Under the pieces are notes generated by a model. It did no database searches, was not told the origin of the DNA, and saw nothing but the letters and a program-made list of their open reading frames with translations. A stretch of 64,000 nucleotides of DNA from positions 8,109,188-8,173,187 of the forward strand of contig NW_004454182.1 of assembly GCF_000283155.1 (NCBI RefSeq), read 5' to 3'. The DNA comes from Ceratotherium simum simum. Taxonomy: Eukaryota; Chordata; Mammalia; Perissodactyla; Rhinocerotidae. Positions within the stretch are counted from its first letter, which is position 1, and every line of letters starts with the position of its first letter. This document shows positions 1 through 12,000 of the stretch, piece by piece. The position numbers and the translations under genes were made by a program.

Positions 1-145
1 AGGGCTTGAGTCGACCTTCTAGATAATGGTCTGGTATCTATTCAATTTGATTTAAAAAATTCTCCTGAAAAAACTCAGACATCCAAGATAGAAATGGTGG
101 GAAGCTCATTCGTGGTCTGTGGGAGCTGTACATAAAGTAGCTGAG

Positions 146-346
146 GGCCGGCCCCGTGGCTTGGTGGTTGAGTGAGCGTGCTCCACTGCTGGCGACCCGG
201 GTTCGGATCCCGGGCTCGCACCGACGCGCTGCTTCTCCGGCCATGCTGAGGCCGCGTCCCACATACAGCAACTAGAAGGATGTGCAGCTATGACACACAA
301 CTATCTACTGGGGCTTTGGGGGGAAAAAATAAATAAATAAAATCTT
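146..346 (+). mobile_element. ERE SINE
   Basis: Head GGCCGGCCCC, Pol III B box GGTTCGGATCC, A-rich tail. It is flanked by a perfect 12-bp target duplication, AAAGTAGCTGAG, at 134-145 and 347-358. It lies in the last PRIMPOL intron. Confidence 0.92.
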
Positions 347-639
347 AAAGTAGCTGAGAGCCAGCTTCTCTGGTAACCTCCGAGGTTAAAAAAAGGGTTT
401 TGAAATAACCAAGAACAAATTAAATTTTTAAAAATAAACTTTGCCTCTAAGAGGAGGAGGAATATGTCATCCTTGTTCGTTTGGAATGTTATTTTGGTGT
501 TTGTGGTTTCAGTGGATTTTTAAAAGTACTTTTGGTGCTTATCTAGTAACCTCAAAAATGCCAAGTTGAAAGTACTTTTGGTGTACGGTATTGCCACTGC
601 TTGGACATAACTTATTTTGGTTTTTTTATTTAAAGTAAA

Positions 640-940
640 AAAATAAAAAGAACACCCATGTACCTATCACTTAGTTTTAACAATTAACATTTGTCATTTC
701 TGCTTCATCTGTTTTTTTTTGTTTTTAGTATTTTAAACCAAATTACCACTCAGTGTTATTTGCCTGTTTTTTTATTGCAGTCTTTTAACATTATTTTAAA
801 AAACATGCAGAAATAACCTGCAGAAATGTTGCACAAGAACAAGAAACTTTTCCCTATGCCCTTCACCTAGATTTGCCATTTGTTAACATTTGGCCACATT
901 TGTTTTCTTCCTCTACTGTGCATATACATATTATTTTTGA
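640..940. repeat. Old LINE-like fragment
   Basis: Text such as AGATTTGCCATTTGTTAACA resembles an old L1 segment. A related piece appears at 40740-41060. Confidence 0.4.
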
Positions 941-959
941 TGAATCTTGCAGTCATTTT

Positions 960-1290
960 GGGCTGCTATAACCAAAGGCCATAGACTGGGTGGCCTATGA
1001 ACAACAAATTTATTTCTCATGGTTCTAACATCTGGAAAGTCTAAGATCAAGGTACAGGCAGATTTGGTGTCTGGTGAGAGCCAGCTTCCTGGGTCAGAGA
1101 GAGCCGTCTTTTTACTAGCTCCTCACGTGGCACTCTCTTTTATAAGGGCACTAATCCCATTCATTAGGGCTCTACCCTCACGATCCATTCACCCTCTAAA
1201 AGCCTACCTCCTAATACCATCACATTGGGGGTTAGGATTTCAACTTATGAATTTTGGGGGGGGATACAAACACTCGGTCTATAACAAATC
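960..1290 (+). repeat. Interspersed repeat, family not named
   Basis: GGGCTGCTATAACCAAAGGCC through AACACTCGGTCTATAAC is a familiar mammalian dispersed repeat pattern. I cannot assign the family with confidence. Confidence 0.55.
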
Positions 1291-1932
1291 TCTTGAAAAG
1301 TTGCAGACATCAAAACCCTTCATCACTTGAGCATGCAGCTGAAGTATAAGGACATTCTTAAAGCTATGGTAAAATTATTAAATTCAGAAAATTTAATGTT
1401 GCTACAATATTATACACAATTGATAGTCATATTTTGACAATTCTCTCAAAACTGTTCTCTATAACATTTTTCAATTCATGTTCTTAATTTTCTAAAATAA
1501 TTAGGGAAATAAGTCTATCATATAGACATTTTGTTTGGAAATAAGTCTTGTTAATATAGCAGATATATTTTCCAGTTTGCCCTTAGCTGGACTACCCACT
1601 TTTTAAAAAATTCAGTCTACCCTTGCTCTAGCTCCATCTGTATATTTGAAAAGAATGCACCACAGAACTGCAGGCATTTCCACGTTTGGAGTTTCAAGGG
1701 TGTCTGAGCTACAATGGCAGCAGCATTTGAATTAATGAACTTATTCCCGTGGTCACTATATTGGAGACAGTATCATCCAGCATATTCATTTTAATATCTG
1801 TTGAAGAACTAGTCTGATACTACCTTAATTCAACCCAGATCGGCTATGTGGTGAAATCATCACATATTCTGACTGATAACTTGTATTTTCTTTCTATTGC
1901 ACTCTCCTGTACCCTCCCCTTTGGAACTCAAG

Positions 1933-2181
1933 GAAGAGGAGTTGACAACAGATGAAACAACAAACAGTGAAACCAAGAGTCCTCGTAAACCATCATCTTG
2001 TACGTTGTCAAAAGCTACATTGTCTGGTGCTGACTGGGATAGTGGAATTGATGATACTTCTTTTTTGGAAGCTACTGAAGATGCTGAACTAGCGGAAGCT
2101 GCAGAGAACAGTCTTCTCAGCTATAATAGGAGAGTGGATGAAATTCCCGATGAACTAATTATAGAAGTATTGCAAGAGTAG
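1933..2181 (+). CDS. PRIMPOL: PRIMPOL, last coding exon (C-terminal RPA-binding region)
   Basis: PRIMPOL is a primase-polymerase that reprimes DNA synthesis past lesions in nucleus and mitochondria. This exon encodes its last 82 residues and the TAG stop. The reading frame contains both acidic RPA-binding motifs known from the human protein. Motif A is WDSGIDDTSFLEATEDAEL, with the key Asp and Phe kept. Motif B is the last 15 residues, VDEIPDELIIEVLQE, with the key Asp and Ile kept. The acceptor is read as the AG at 1931-1932, after a pyrimidine-rich tract at about 1880-1924; the frame stays open upstream to 1897, so the exact junction could shift by a few bases. The primase core and zinc finger lie left of the window. 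Just before motif B the human Ser-Glu pair is Arg-Arg here. Identity is certain from the C-terminus; the splice site is moderately sure. Confidence 0.93.
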   Translation, partial: EEELTTDETTNSETKSPRKPSSCTLSKATLSGADWDSGIDDTSFLEATEDAELAEAAENSLLSYNRRVDEIPDELIIEVLQE

Positions 2182-2755
2182 CTAATTAACTATGGACACT
2201 TACATAACCAGCCTGTAATTTGCCTGAAGACAGATTTAATAACATAGTAACTTATTATTAAAACTATTTATATTATCAACTAAATTTTATCACTTTGCTT
2301 TCCAGTTCTTATTTTTTATTGAAGTAAACCAGTTTTATTGAAAATTAGCTTTCGTGTATTTAAATTCAGTAGAAATCTCCTTATTGATTAAATGTTAGTC
2401 TGTGTTTACATCAATTTAATTTTGCATGTTTATTTATAGGTTAAATCTCTTTCTTTTATATGTCTGGGGGCTGATTAGGACTAGGTGTCAACATTTTAAA
2501 ACTTATTAAGACAATAACAAAAAAGTTAATTATGGCCTCTAAAACTACTATACAATCAAACTGATGCCTCTTAACATTGTTCATTCACTTAATTTGAATG
2601 ACAAAGTAATATTAAATCCTGATGACAAGGCCATACAACCAGTCTGAACAATTAGAGAAGTTTACTTTTTATTATTATAGCAACATTCTCAGATACATTA
2701 AAAAAAGAAATGTTCAACTCAAATTAACAGTAATAAAGTTGGGGTTTTCTCCCCT
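2182..2755 (+). other. PRIMPOL: PRIMPOL 3'UTR with AATAAA
   Basis: AT-rich sequence after the stop. The first canonical AATAAA on this strand is at 2732-2737, which predicts cleavage near 2750-2760. A GT/T-rich stretch (GGGGTTTTCTCCCC) follows it. The end of the CENPU 3'UTR on the other strand lies within about 60 bases. Confidence 0.65.
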
Positions 2756-2799
2756 AATCTCCTTTGTGGAAAAATGAAGTAAAAATATATATCTCCCCT

Positions 2800-2912
2800 T
2801 TTGATTTTTCAAAAAGAATTTTTATTTATAAAAGTACAGTTTCAGAAGGCAACAGACTACCGGTAGCATGAGACTAATCTTTATATAGGCACATATTAGA
2901 AGACTGGTCTTC
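2800..2912 (-). other. CENPU: CENPU 3'UTR with AATAAA
   Basis: Short 3'UTR. A canonical AATAAA reads on the minus strand at 2826-2821, predicting cleavage near 2800. A second AATAAA at 2673-2668 would extend the transcript into the PRIMPOL 3'UTR. Confidence 0.65.
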
Positions 2913-3026
2913 TCATTCCTGGTCAAGTAGCTTCTCTAATTGATGGTTGATATGTTGCAGATGGTTTTCAGCTCCCAAAAGGGTTCTTGCTTTGAATAAC
3001 AGAGCTGGAAGGCTGGATGAATCGTA
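2913..3026 (-). CDS. CENPU: CENPU exon 13 with stop
   Basis: 114 nt, residues 380-416 and TGA at 2915-2913. It opens [20 protein letters not shown] and ends [10 protein letters not shown], against human LDQG. The acceptor is CTTCAACAG. Confidence 0.95.
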   Translation of the reverse strand, partial: YDSSSLPALLFKARTLLGAENHLQHINHQLEKLLDQE

Positions 3027-6000
3027 CTGTTGAAGGAAAATTATTTAGATTAATAAATATCAAAAACTTATAACCCTGTTTTACATAGTTCAACGTTATG
3101 ACCAAATGCCAACTGTAATAGAGCCTTCTATTAACTACGCTTCATTATTCTAAACTAGGACCATTAAGAAAATTGGTTTTAATCCATAATTGATAAATAA
3201 GGTTGCAAGGGAACCGCTTTGCAAAGCTTGAGCTGATCTCATCCCAGAAGACCAGTTGGTTCAAAGAACTGTGGCATCTGAATTATTTAGAACAGAAAAG
3301 CATACTTGGGACAGGTCAAGACTTGGTTTGGGCAAGTCTGCTAGAGCTCTGTGGGTTCTGCTTGATCTCATGCCTATTTTAAACACAGAAAACTGTGAGG
3401 CAGATTTACTTTTACTGCAAAAACTAATGAAATGAGAACACCAGGTCCATAAAAGTTCATGAGAAAAAAATCTCTCTAGAAACATTATTTATTGGGAAGA
3501 TCAACCAAATGCCTTAAAAGTTGCCAATCCAAATGTTCTTAATGATTAAAGACAAAATTAGACACAAACCCAACATAAAATAGAAAACAAAACCCAACTC
3601 ATAATTTTGAAATAATTAACAAAGCCAAACTTTGTGTTGCAAATTGTATCTAAGGGTGAGTGACTAAATTCCCCTAACAGAATTTTGTCATACTTATGAT
3701 AGTTTGTTGTTTAATATGTTTTCAAGGTGGTTTTCTTAGAAATGAAAATTGAACAGAAAAGCTGTCAGGCTATGACTACCACCCACCTAACAATGGAATT
3801 CTCTCTAGAATATAACCTACTACATCACTATGGAATTCAGTTTAACAAATATTTGAGAGCCTAATGTGTTCAAGCTACCTGCTCTCGGAGGGGGGAGGGG
3901 GGAGAACTAACAGGTGGTGCTAGATTTTTAGTTTAGGAAAAGATGTAAGGCATGTACCCAAATAGCTACACTCTATAAAGCAAAAAGGAGAGATGCCATA
4001 ATGGAAGTACAGAAGGCACTGAGGGCATCCAAGACAGGATGTCAGTAAGCACAGTGTATTCCAAACAAGGTAGAATCACTAAATCAAGTTTCCACCAAAG
4101 TTAGGATGTTCAGATTCAATCAGTGCTATTGTTAATTTCTCCAAGTTTAGTCACCAAATCCCCAACTCCAAATAAGCTTTAGACTAGTTGGGAACTGGCA
4201 CAGAGAAAAATAATTTAAAAACATTCTATTTCCAGATATCTAATATATGAACCAACCTTAGGCTCAGGAGAATTACCTTTTAGATCAGTGTCAAAACCTT
4301 AAAATTAAATTTAGAAGTGAAGAATACAAGTGTGATCGTAAGACAGTTAATACATTTTATATAAAACTATTGGGTATACAATTTTTTTCCTGTAATTTAA
4401 ACACTTCTATTAATCTGAGGTGGTTATCGTAACAGTAGCAAAGTCTGCAGCAAAAATCCAGAAGCAACTACAAAATATATTAAAACAATAATATGCCACA
4501 CTTTTCCCTACTAATGCCCTTTTCATGTTTCTCAACTTCTAAAATTACACCTACCATTTATATGGGATAATGGCTTGTTTTTTAGATACAAAAGATACCA
4601 CAAACATGGGCTGAACAAAGAACAAAAAAGGTTGGTCTTTAAAACACGTCTGAGTGGTCTTATGTGGATGACACTTTTAATAAAGCAAAGCATAGTCGTT
4701 CACTTGAAATTTGTACACAGAGGATACAATTCCCTTGATGAAATTCAGTTCTCTGAAGCATAAATGCCTGAATAAAATCAATGTTTCTGGATTTTCCTCT
4801 ACTCCTCTAGCCTTAATTAAGTAGCTAAAGAAGTGATATAACAAATTTTCACTGATTTACAGCAATGATGTTTTGGGTAGACTCGAATATTGCATCGACA
4901 TTTCTCTTTTTCTCTTTCTGCAAAGCTTCTGGTCCTCTAGCCTGCAAATGCCCTTTACGTTCTGAAGCACAGTGAGAAAAGTAAAATTCAAAGTTACCGT
5001 TTCCTTTACATTCGGTTCTTTCTTGTGAATATTTGAATAATCTTGATGAAGCTGTTTTAAATTAGATAAGAAATATGCTGCATTTCTAAGGGAAGATTTT
5101 CTTTCCTTAAGTTCATCATATTTAATTTGTAGTTGTTTCAGCTGTGGTTCTAACCTAAAACAAAAAAATATTTTTCCCGAAAATAAATGACATATAATAA
5201 ACTGTAGCAGCCTGTTATGTATGAGACTGAGTACATAAGTACACTGAGTGCAGCAAGAAACAGCAGGGGAGGTGGACTAGATGGTTTAAGAAATCTTCGG
5301 CTCTGAAATTATGAATGTGTGAGAGATTCTAGATTTTAATTTAAAATATAGAAAAAACTCTGAAATACGACACAATGAGTAATTAGCAATGAAACCCACA
5401 GAAGAATATGCCTTCTATATCCTAAAATTCATCAAATCATTTTTAGGGCCTTGGGAACTACTGAATTAAAACCTTTACTTAGTTAACATTCTAGAACCTC
5501 AGGCAGGCCTTACAGTTGAACGGCAAAAGCATGGACAAAAAAGCCTTCCCTTTACCCCTTCCTCTTATCAAAATCACGTCCATTTTCCAAGGTCCAGTAA
5601 AACCAGTGGGAAAGCTATCACAGTGCCTGGATGAAAAATGTTGACCTTGGGCAAACTGCTTTCTCTCTCCATGGCTTAGTTTCATAACTATAAGGGATAC
5701 CTTGGATTTTATGGACCAGTAAATAAAAGGAGGGGGAGAGCTGCCAATTTTTTATTCCCACAAATAGAGATATAAAAAACAACCATCCTCTAACATATTG
5801 TACATTGAACCAATGCAGCATTCTGGAAGGCTCACTATTGTTCTGGCAGGGTTGTGGTCTGGAGTGCAGACATCAGAGCCTGGTTCCCCCACTTCCCAGG
5901 GTGTGACTGTGGGGAAGTTACCTCCCCATGCCTTAGGCTTTTCACATGTAAAGTTAAAATAATGATATACCACATTTTTTTCTATGCCTTTTCAAAATAT

Positions 6001-9000
6001 ACTTCTCAACTTCTAAAATTCTATCTTGAAACAGGAACAAAAGAGGCTGATCTTTAAGACATGTCTGAGTCTGTTATATAGCCAGAATAACCTACCTCGC
6101 AGGATTATTATGACTAACGAGTTTAAAGCATTTAGGACAGTGCCCAGCACACACAGGAAGCTATTTAAGTGTTAGCTATCATTATTAGAGTATCTTTAAT
6201 ATTCTTATTTTTGCCTGGGCCAGTGAAAGCTCTATCATGGGCCAGCACGTGTCCATACATAGACTAGATTTGGAAGCCAGTGGACTAGGCAAACAATTTC
6301 TCCCTTCTTCTAAACTCTGTGGCAGTCTCTTCTTTAAAACACTACTTAATTATAGGCTGTCTTTTCTGATAATACCACTTTCTCAAGCTCCTTTAAAGCT
6401 CCTTTAAGAGGAGAGCATATCTGATATTGCTTATTCTTCCACTGCTTTACTACCAACACTCCAGCTCACAAAACAGTCCTAACCGTTTAGAAGAGCACCA
6501 AAGAATACTGGTTGGTTGACCGGCTGATGTAGCGTGCACCGGTCTTCCTAACCAGACCACAGGGACGGCCCTGGCAAAGTCCTCCTGGCCCAACACGCGG
6601 GAATGGATTCACAGGAGCACCATGCCAAGGTATATGTTTCAACAATAACAACAAAAACTTAACACTTACACAGCACTTACTGTATGCCAGTCACTATGAA
6701 GCACTTTCTGTATATTCATTTAATTCTCACAACACCCTGTGAGGTGTGGGTTTTATGCTCATTTACAAATGAGGGAACTGAGGCACTAGGAGGTCAAGTG
6801 ACCTGCCCAAGGTGGCACAGCCAGTAAATGGCAGAGCCTAGATTCAAACCCAGGCAGTCTAGTTCTAGAGTTGATGCACTAATCTCTAATTAGGCTGCCT
6901 CTCAGGCCAGAGTTGAGAGATCTGATAGCAGATAGATGAGTGCCAAATTCTCCTACGCTAAAAGCTTCTCCAACTTGGCAGCATAATCTACCTTCACTGA
7001 GCTTCCAAGTTCAAAGGAAACCTGGGGTTTTCATGAACACAGCAGCAAGTGTTACTAGCCCCACATGACGTTATAATTAAATCCTTCTAGGTAAGTTCTC
7101 TGAGGATTCTCATATCTTACCGAAGCAGTTCATCCTGGATTTCAATCAAACGCTGCCTTTTCTTTTCGGTATCTGAAATCACCTAAATAATACAATAATT
7201 TGTTAAACTGATTTTGCAAATATCTGAGCACTGCAATGTACACCGTACCAGGTATTGGAAATACAGTGAGAAACCAGACCGACCCCATTCTTACCACCAC
7301 GGAAATTTGGTCTAACAGGGAAGATAGGTGTTACATACAAACAGTATGTAGTTACAACTTGTGATATGCGCTGTGAAGGAAAAGAACAGGGAACTGTGAA
7401 AAAGAAGAGCAGAGGTTTTTACTCCAGGACAACTTTGAAGAGGAAGTGGGGACCAGATCTTTATTACCCTATGAGCTATAAAGTAAGGAGTTTCCTTGTG
7501 TATCCAGGTACACAAGGAAAATATTGAAGCAGGGGGAGTGTCATGATACAATTTATATTTTATTTTATTTATTTATTTTTGGTGAGGAAGATTAGCCCTG
7601 AGCTAACATCTGTTGCCAATCCTCTTCTTTTTGCTGAGGAAGATTGGCCCTGGGCCAACATCCGTGCCCATCTTCCCCTACTTTATATGTTGGACGCCTG
7701 CCACAGCATGGCTTGAGAAGCAGTACGTGATCCATGTCTGGGATCTGAACCTGTGAACCCTGGGCTGCTGAAGCAGAGCATGTGAACTTAACCGCTACGC
7801 CACCAGGCCAGCCCCACAATTTATATTTTAAAAAGATGATTTCAATAAAATAAATATTATTATCTCAGCCATCACTTTTAATGACTACCTAATATTCCAC
7901 TGCTGGACATTCAAACTGTTCCCACTTGCTTATCAGCAATGCAGAATTGACCAATAAGAGATTAAAACTCAAACAAACAAAGCCTTGGAAGGAAAACGTA
8001 TATGTTTCAAATCTATTTCTACTATAAATGTAGAGGGAGCTGCTCTTCTACTCCTGGATTCAAACACGTTTAGAGCTAGAACCTCAGAGGTCATTTGGTC
8101 CAACCATACACAGATGGGGCAAGTAGGGCCTAGTGTTTACTGGCTTGTTTCTCCTCGCAGACCTAGTGGTGTACAGTTTTCAAAAAGGTGATACAACATT
8201 GAAATAGCAGAACCAGGACAAGAAACGGGGTCTCCTGCCCCTTAGTCCAGTATTCTTCCCAGACTTTCCTTTTACCTGGGACAGTTATTTATTCAAAAAG
8301 GTTTTGCTTTTTGACATCCACAAAAGTGACAAATATATATTACTTGATACTTATCCATATAAGTGGTCAGGTTGGGCTCGAGAGCCATTTTTAGGCTAAC
8401 TAGGATGCCCCTTCCTCAGCTTGTATTAACAGTACTCTACCACAAGATTAACCCAATAAAAGCCTGACTAAAAAGATACAAAATCTTATACAAACTCTGA
8501 AGGTCATAAAACCAGAGTCGAGTCTTGACTTAACCCTGCATGTTAGTGTTCTAAATGACTGTATGCACCTAATCACAGGTGGTTTACCTTAGCATTCTTC
8601 CTTTTCAGAGTTTTCAACATCTGGACTTCTTTAATCTACAAAAAAACAAAAAATATTCGCATGCATTTTCCAAAATTAAACGTTTATAGTTTACAATATA
8701 TCACATTTAGTTTAAAAACAACTTGTGAAATATGGATAGCTCTAATGAGTTCTTCACCACATAACCAGCAAATGCAAGCTTTTCTAAGATAACAGTATGC
8801 TACCTCAGGATTAGTAAAAAAAATTTAGACCAATAAATAATAAATTTATGTCAATGAACTTACCATTGTGATGAGTTCTTCTCTCATATGAGAATGAAAT
8901 TTGTCGACGGCTTCCTTACAAATTTTAGGTCCTATTTTTTGTCTATAGTGGAAAAAAAAAAGATAAAACAAGGTATCATATAAAAGATTTTGAAAGGTGT

Positions 9001-12000
9001 GTTTCATTTGCTTATTAGCACATCAACAAATCTACAATTTGACATACGCCATCTTGAATATCTAAGATGGCATGGTCAGCTTGCAGCCCCTTCTCGGCCT
9101 TAAAAAAATACTGGAAACGTCTCGACAAAAGAAAAGGAACAGGAAAGATTTTCCCTAAACCCTCAGGTACGTGGTCAGCTTAACTCCCGGACACTGGCCA
9201 CATCCACAGGTGATATCAAGTGTTGTGGAAGTGCTTACAGCCAATCCCAGTCTTTTCCTGCTGCCTGATCCAATGACCAGAAGACTTTAGCCCCTCCCTC
9301 CCTGCCTGCTAACAACCGGAGGAATAACTGTATAACACATTTGGACTAACCAACAAGTAAGCAGCCAAAAGCCAGCCATCCAGTTCTTCAAAAACTGTAA
9401 TGTTGACCCAAAGAAAGAAACTGGTTCCTGTCATCAGGGAGAAGAGAGTCCAGTCTCCCAGTTTGGCTCACTCATGGGATGGCAGACCCATAATGACTGT
9501 GCAGCAGCAGCAGCAGCAGACACTCTGCCAGGGCAGCTGTTAGACCCCTACTCTGCCTCGGCATAGTAGGATACTATAGTGTCCTTTTAATTGAGTAATA
9601 AAAATAATTAACAAGACTAAGAGTTGTTTTTTTGTAATGATCAACAAAATTGACAAATCCTTAGACTAAGAAAAAGATTCAAAATCAGAAATGAAGGAGG
9701 AGGCACTATAACTGATGCCATAGAAATAAAAAGGATGATGAGAGACTACAGGAACAATTATATATCAACAAATTGGGTAACCTAGAAGAAATACATCAAT
9801 TTCTAGAGACATACACCTACCAAGACTGAATCATGAAGAAATAAAAAAATCTGAACAAACGTATAGCTAGTAAGGAGATTGAATCAGTAATCAAAAACCT
9901 CCCATCCAAGACCCCAGGACAAGACTACTTTACTACAGCATTCTACCAAACATTTAAAGAAGAATGAACACCAGTCCTCAAACTCTTCCAAAACATTGAA
10001 GAGGAGGGAACACTTCCAAACTCATTCTATGAGGTCAGCATTACCCTGATACCAAAATCAGACAAAGCTATGACAAGAAAACTATAGACTAATATCCTTG
10101 ATGATTACTGATGCAAAATTGCTCAACAAAATCCTAGTAAACAGAACTCAACAACATATTAAAAAGATTATACATCATCATCAAGTGGGATGTATTTCTG
10201 GAATGCAAGGATAGTTCAACATATGAAATACAATCAATGTAATACATCACAATAACAGAATGAAGGACAAATGCCACATGATCATCTCAATTGATACAGA
10301 AAAAGCATTTGACAAAATGCAACACCTTTTCATGATAAAAACTCTCAACAAACTAGGAATAGAAGGAAATTACCTCTGCATAATAAGGGCCATATATGAA
10401 AAGCCCATAGTTAACATTGCACTCAATGGTGAAAAATTGAAAGCTTTTTGCTCCCAGATCAGGAACAAGACAGGGAAGCCCTCTCTTGCCACTTCTATTC
10501 AACACAGTACTGGAAATCCTAGCCAGAGCAATTAGACAAGAAAAAGAAATAAAAGGCATCCAAATTGGAAAGGAAGAAGTAAAATCTCTCTTCACAGATG
10601 ACAGGATCTTATATGTAGAAAACCCTAAAGATTCCGCAAAGAAACTCTGTTAGAACTAATAAACGAATTCAGCAAAGTTGCAGGATACAAAATCAACAAT
10701 CAAAAATCAGCTGCATTTCTATATACTAAGAAAACAATCCCATTTACAACAGCATCAAAAAGAATAAAATACTTAGGAATAAACTTAACCAAAGAGGTGA
10801 AATATTTGTACACTAAAAACTAGAAAACATTGTTGAAAGAATTTAAAGAAGAAACCAATAAATGGAAAGACATCCCATGCTCATGGATTGGAAGATTTAA
10901 TACTATTAAAATGTCCATACTACCCGAAGCAATCGACAGAGTCAATGCAATCCCTATCAAATCCTCAATGGCATTTTTTGCAAAAATAGAAAAAAAACAT
11001 CCTAAGCTTCATATGGAATATCAAAGGACTCCAAATAGCCAAAACAATCTTGAGGAAGCAAACCAAAGCTGAAGGCCTCACACTTCCTGATTACAAAACA
11101 TATTACAAAGCACAGTAATCAAAATAGTATAGTACTGGCCTAAAGACAGACATATAGACCAATGGAAGAGAACAGAGAACCCAGAAATAAACCATCATGT
11201 AAATGGTCAAATGATCTTCAACAAGGGTGTCAAGGCTACAGAATGGGGAAAGGAGAGTCTCTTCAACAAATGGTGCTGGGAAAACTGGATATCCACATGC
11301 AAAAGAATGAAGTTGGACCCTTACCTTACACTATAAACAAAAATTAACACAAAATGGATTAAAGACCTAAATGTACAAATTGAAACTATAAAACTCTTAG
11401 AAGAAAACATAGGGGAAAAGCTTCATGACATTGATCTTGGCAATGAATTTTTAGATATGACACCAAAAGCACAGGCAACAAAAGAAAGAATAGACAAATG
11501 GGACTAAATCAAACTTAAAAACTTCTGTGCAGCAAAGTAAACAGTCAACAGAGTGAAAAGGTAACCTATAGAATGGGAGAAAATATTTTCAAACCACATG
11601 TCTGATAAGGGATAATATCCAGAATATATAAAGAACTCCTACAACTCAACAACAAAATAACTCAATTAAAAAACGGGCAAAGGACTTGAATAGACACTTC
11701 TCCAAAAAAGATGTATAAATGGCCAACAAGCATGTAAAAATGTGCTCAACATCACTAAATATCAGGAAAATGCAAATCAGAACCACAATGAGATATCATC
11801 TCACACATATTAGGATAGCCACTATCAACAAAACAGAAAATGACAAGTGTTGGTGAGAATGCAGAGAAATTGGAACCCTTGTGCATTGTTGGTAGGATTG
11901 TAAAATGGTTTAGCTGTGACAGAAAACAGTATGGAGGTTCCTCAAAAAATTAAAAATAGAACTACCCTATGATCCAGCAATCCCACTTCTTGGTATACAC

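Noticed and set aside
180..220. tRNA-like B box in the ERE copies
   Set aside because: EREs derive from a tRNA and keep A and B box resemblance, but no cloverleaf or acceptor stem can be drawn; not tRNA genes.
1019..1330. 103-residue plus-strand frame
   Set aside because: Lies entirely within a dispersed repeat.
10260..11347. Open frames resembling reverse transcriptase
   Set aside because: They belong to a defective L1 with many stops, not a host gene.
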